Origin: Pyrinomonadaceae bacterium | Lineage (GTDB): Bacteria; Acidobacteriota; Blastocatellia; Pyrinomonadales; Pyrinomonadaceae | Direction: 5' to 3' | DNA: 7,600 nt | Assembly: GCA_013695245.1 (NCBI GenBank) | Contig: JACDAW010000325.1 | Location: 1 to 7,600, forward strand | Shown: piece by piece, positions 6,823 to 7,600 of the stretch | How the letters are laid out: the number at the start of each line of letters is the position of its first letter | Numbering within the stretch: the first letter of the stretch is position 1 | Made by a program: the position numbers and the translations under genes | The notes under the pieces: generated by a model | What the model was told of the DNA's origin: nothing | Seen by the model: only the letters and a program-made list of their open reading frames with translations | Databases searched by the model: none

Positions 6823-7599
6823 CTATTCTTCGAGCCGTTCAACTTCCACATCTGAGCGGCGCAACGTATCGCGCACAGTCTCTGTTCGTTCGCGCACGTC
6901 TCTGTTGACCTCAACTTCTTCCACGACACGCGCGCGCTTTTCGACGACGGGCATTTGAGATGATTCTGGGATTTCGATTGTGCCTTCGCTGAAAGCGTGG
7001 AGCGGAGTGGGCGGACGATTAGCGGCGAGCACGGTTTCGTCTTCGATGAATGGCGCGAGGTGTCCGCGCGCTAAACTTTCAAGGCTGTCAGCGCCAAGCT
7101 TTGGCGTATCATCAGGCACGACAATGCGCTCGGCGTCGTTTGAGAGAGCTTGTCCGGCTGAGGCGGGGATGAACAGCGCGCGCCCCAAGAGTTTATCGAG
7201 AAGGGATTCGCGCACTTCATAGAAGAGCAGATGCGGGGCGAAAGCGTAAAGGTAAATGTTTGCCACTTGACCGAGTAGCGTGCCGCTTTCGGTGACGATG
7301 CGCGCCCCGGCAATGTTCTTTTTGGCAAGCGGCACGCCGGTTAAATGCGTGTTCTCCAGCGAAAGCACGGAGTCGTCCGTGTTGACCATCACGGCGTCCG
7401 CGCCGAAGCTGTAAATCTCGCGCCCCTCGACAACGCGCAGCGTTTCGTCCACACCGCGCGCCGCTAAACCCAGCAGCAAGCCTTTTACCGGATCGACGAT
7501 CAGATCATAAACGTTTCCGAGTTTGTTGCCCGTCGCACGCGAAAGAATCGTCATGCCGACTAAACTGTCAATCGAGCGAAGATTATCAACCGTTGCCAT
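6823..7599 (-). CDS. PRC-barrel domain protein with DUF2382-like C-terminal segment
   Basis: The N-terminal half looks like two PRC-barrel beta domains: about residues 7-75 (LRSIDSLVGMTILSRATGNK and LGNVYDLIVDP) and about 87-163 (GVPLAKKNIAGARIV, GTLLGQVANIYLYAF, FIPASAG). A less ordered linker (about 165-215) follows. The charged tail (about 217-256), with VVEKRARVVEEVEVNRDVRE and RTETVRDTLRRSDVEVERL, matches the end of DUF2382 (YsnF/AvaK-type) domains, which often occur with PRC barrels in stress-linked bacterial proteins. No signal peptide or membrane segment is seen, so it is probably cytosolic. PRC barrels serve as interaction or RNA/ribosome-binding modules in other proteins; the role here is unknown. 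The ATG is at the very edge of the window, so its ribosome binding site cannot be seen and a longer N-terminus is not excluded. It is the likely first gene of a unit with the downstream kinase. Confidence 0.82.
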   Translation of the reverse strand: MATVDNLRSIDSLVGMTILSRATGNKLGNVYDLIVDPVKGLLLGLAARGVDETLRVVEGREIYSFGADAVMVNTDDSVLSLENTHLTGVPLAKKNIAGARIVTESGTLLGQVANIYLYAFAPHLLFYEVRESLLDKLLGRALFIPASAGQALSNDAERIVVPDDTPKLGADSLESLARGHLAPFIEDETVLAANRPPTPLHAFSEGTIEIPESSQMPVVEKRARVVEEVEVNRDVRERTETVRDTLRRSDVEVERLEE

Positions 7600-7600
7600 G

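Overview
The window looks like a stretch of bacterial chromosome made mostly of ordinary housekeeping genes. GC content is moderate, the genes are well packed, and many codons end in G or C. The best guess for the source is a soil or environmental bacterium of the Acidobacteriota (Blastocatellia-like) type. That rests on protein flavour only: the LeuRS sequence variants, an M19 dipeptidase with an export signal, and a PRC-barrel protein with a DUF2382-like tail. No marker gene is present, so the placement is tentative.

Layout. At the left edge (1-83, minus) is the first 27 codons of a gene that reads like branched-chain aminotransferase (ilvE). A 241-base divergent spacer follows, with weak promoter candidates for both sides. 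On the plus strand come an exported or lipid-anchored M19 dipeptidase (325-1623), then a 258-base spacer holding the remains of a small cysteine-containing ORF. That ORF is broken at a run of five T and its stop overlaps the start of the next gene, endonuclease IV (nfo, 1882-2745). A 305-base spacer then precedes leucyl-tRNA synthetase (leuS, 3051-5762). This spacer holds a leucine-rich 22-codon ORF, overlapping inverted repeats, a 10-bp palindrome, a 14-bp tandem repeat and a further hairpin. On the minus strand, converging on leuS, are a hygromycin-kinase-like APH-fold phosphotransferase (5837-6799) and, 23 bases upstream of it, a double PRC-barrel/DUF2382-like protein (6823-7599). These two are probably co-transcribed.

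How the genes relate. The plus-strand genes (peptide turnover, AP-site DNA repair, Leu-tRNA charging) share no pathway and look like independent housekeeping units. The minus-strand pair may be a small stress-linked unit, but nothing in the sequence proves a functional link. I see no mobile element, CRISPR array, tRNA, rRNA or defence island. The most interesting points are the possible leucine-responsive leader before leuS and the frameshifted small ORF before nfo.
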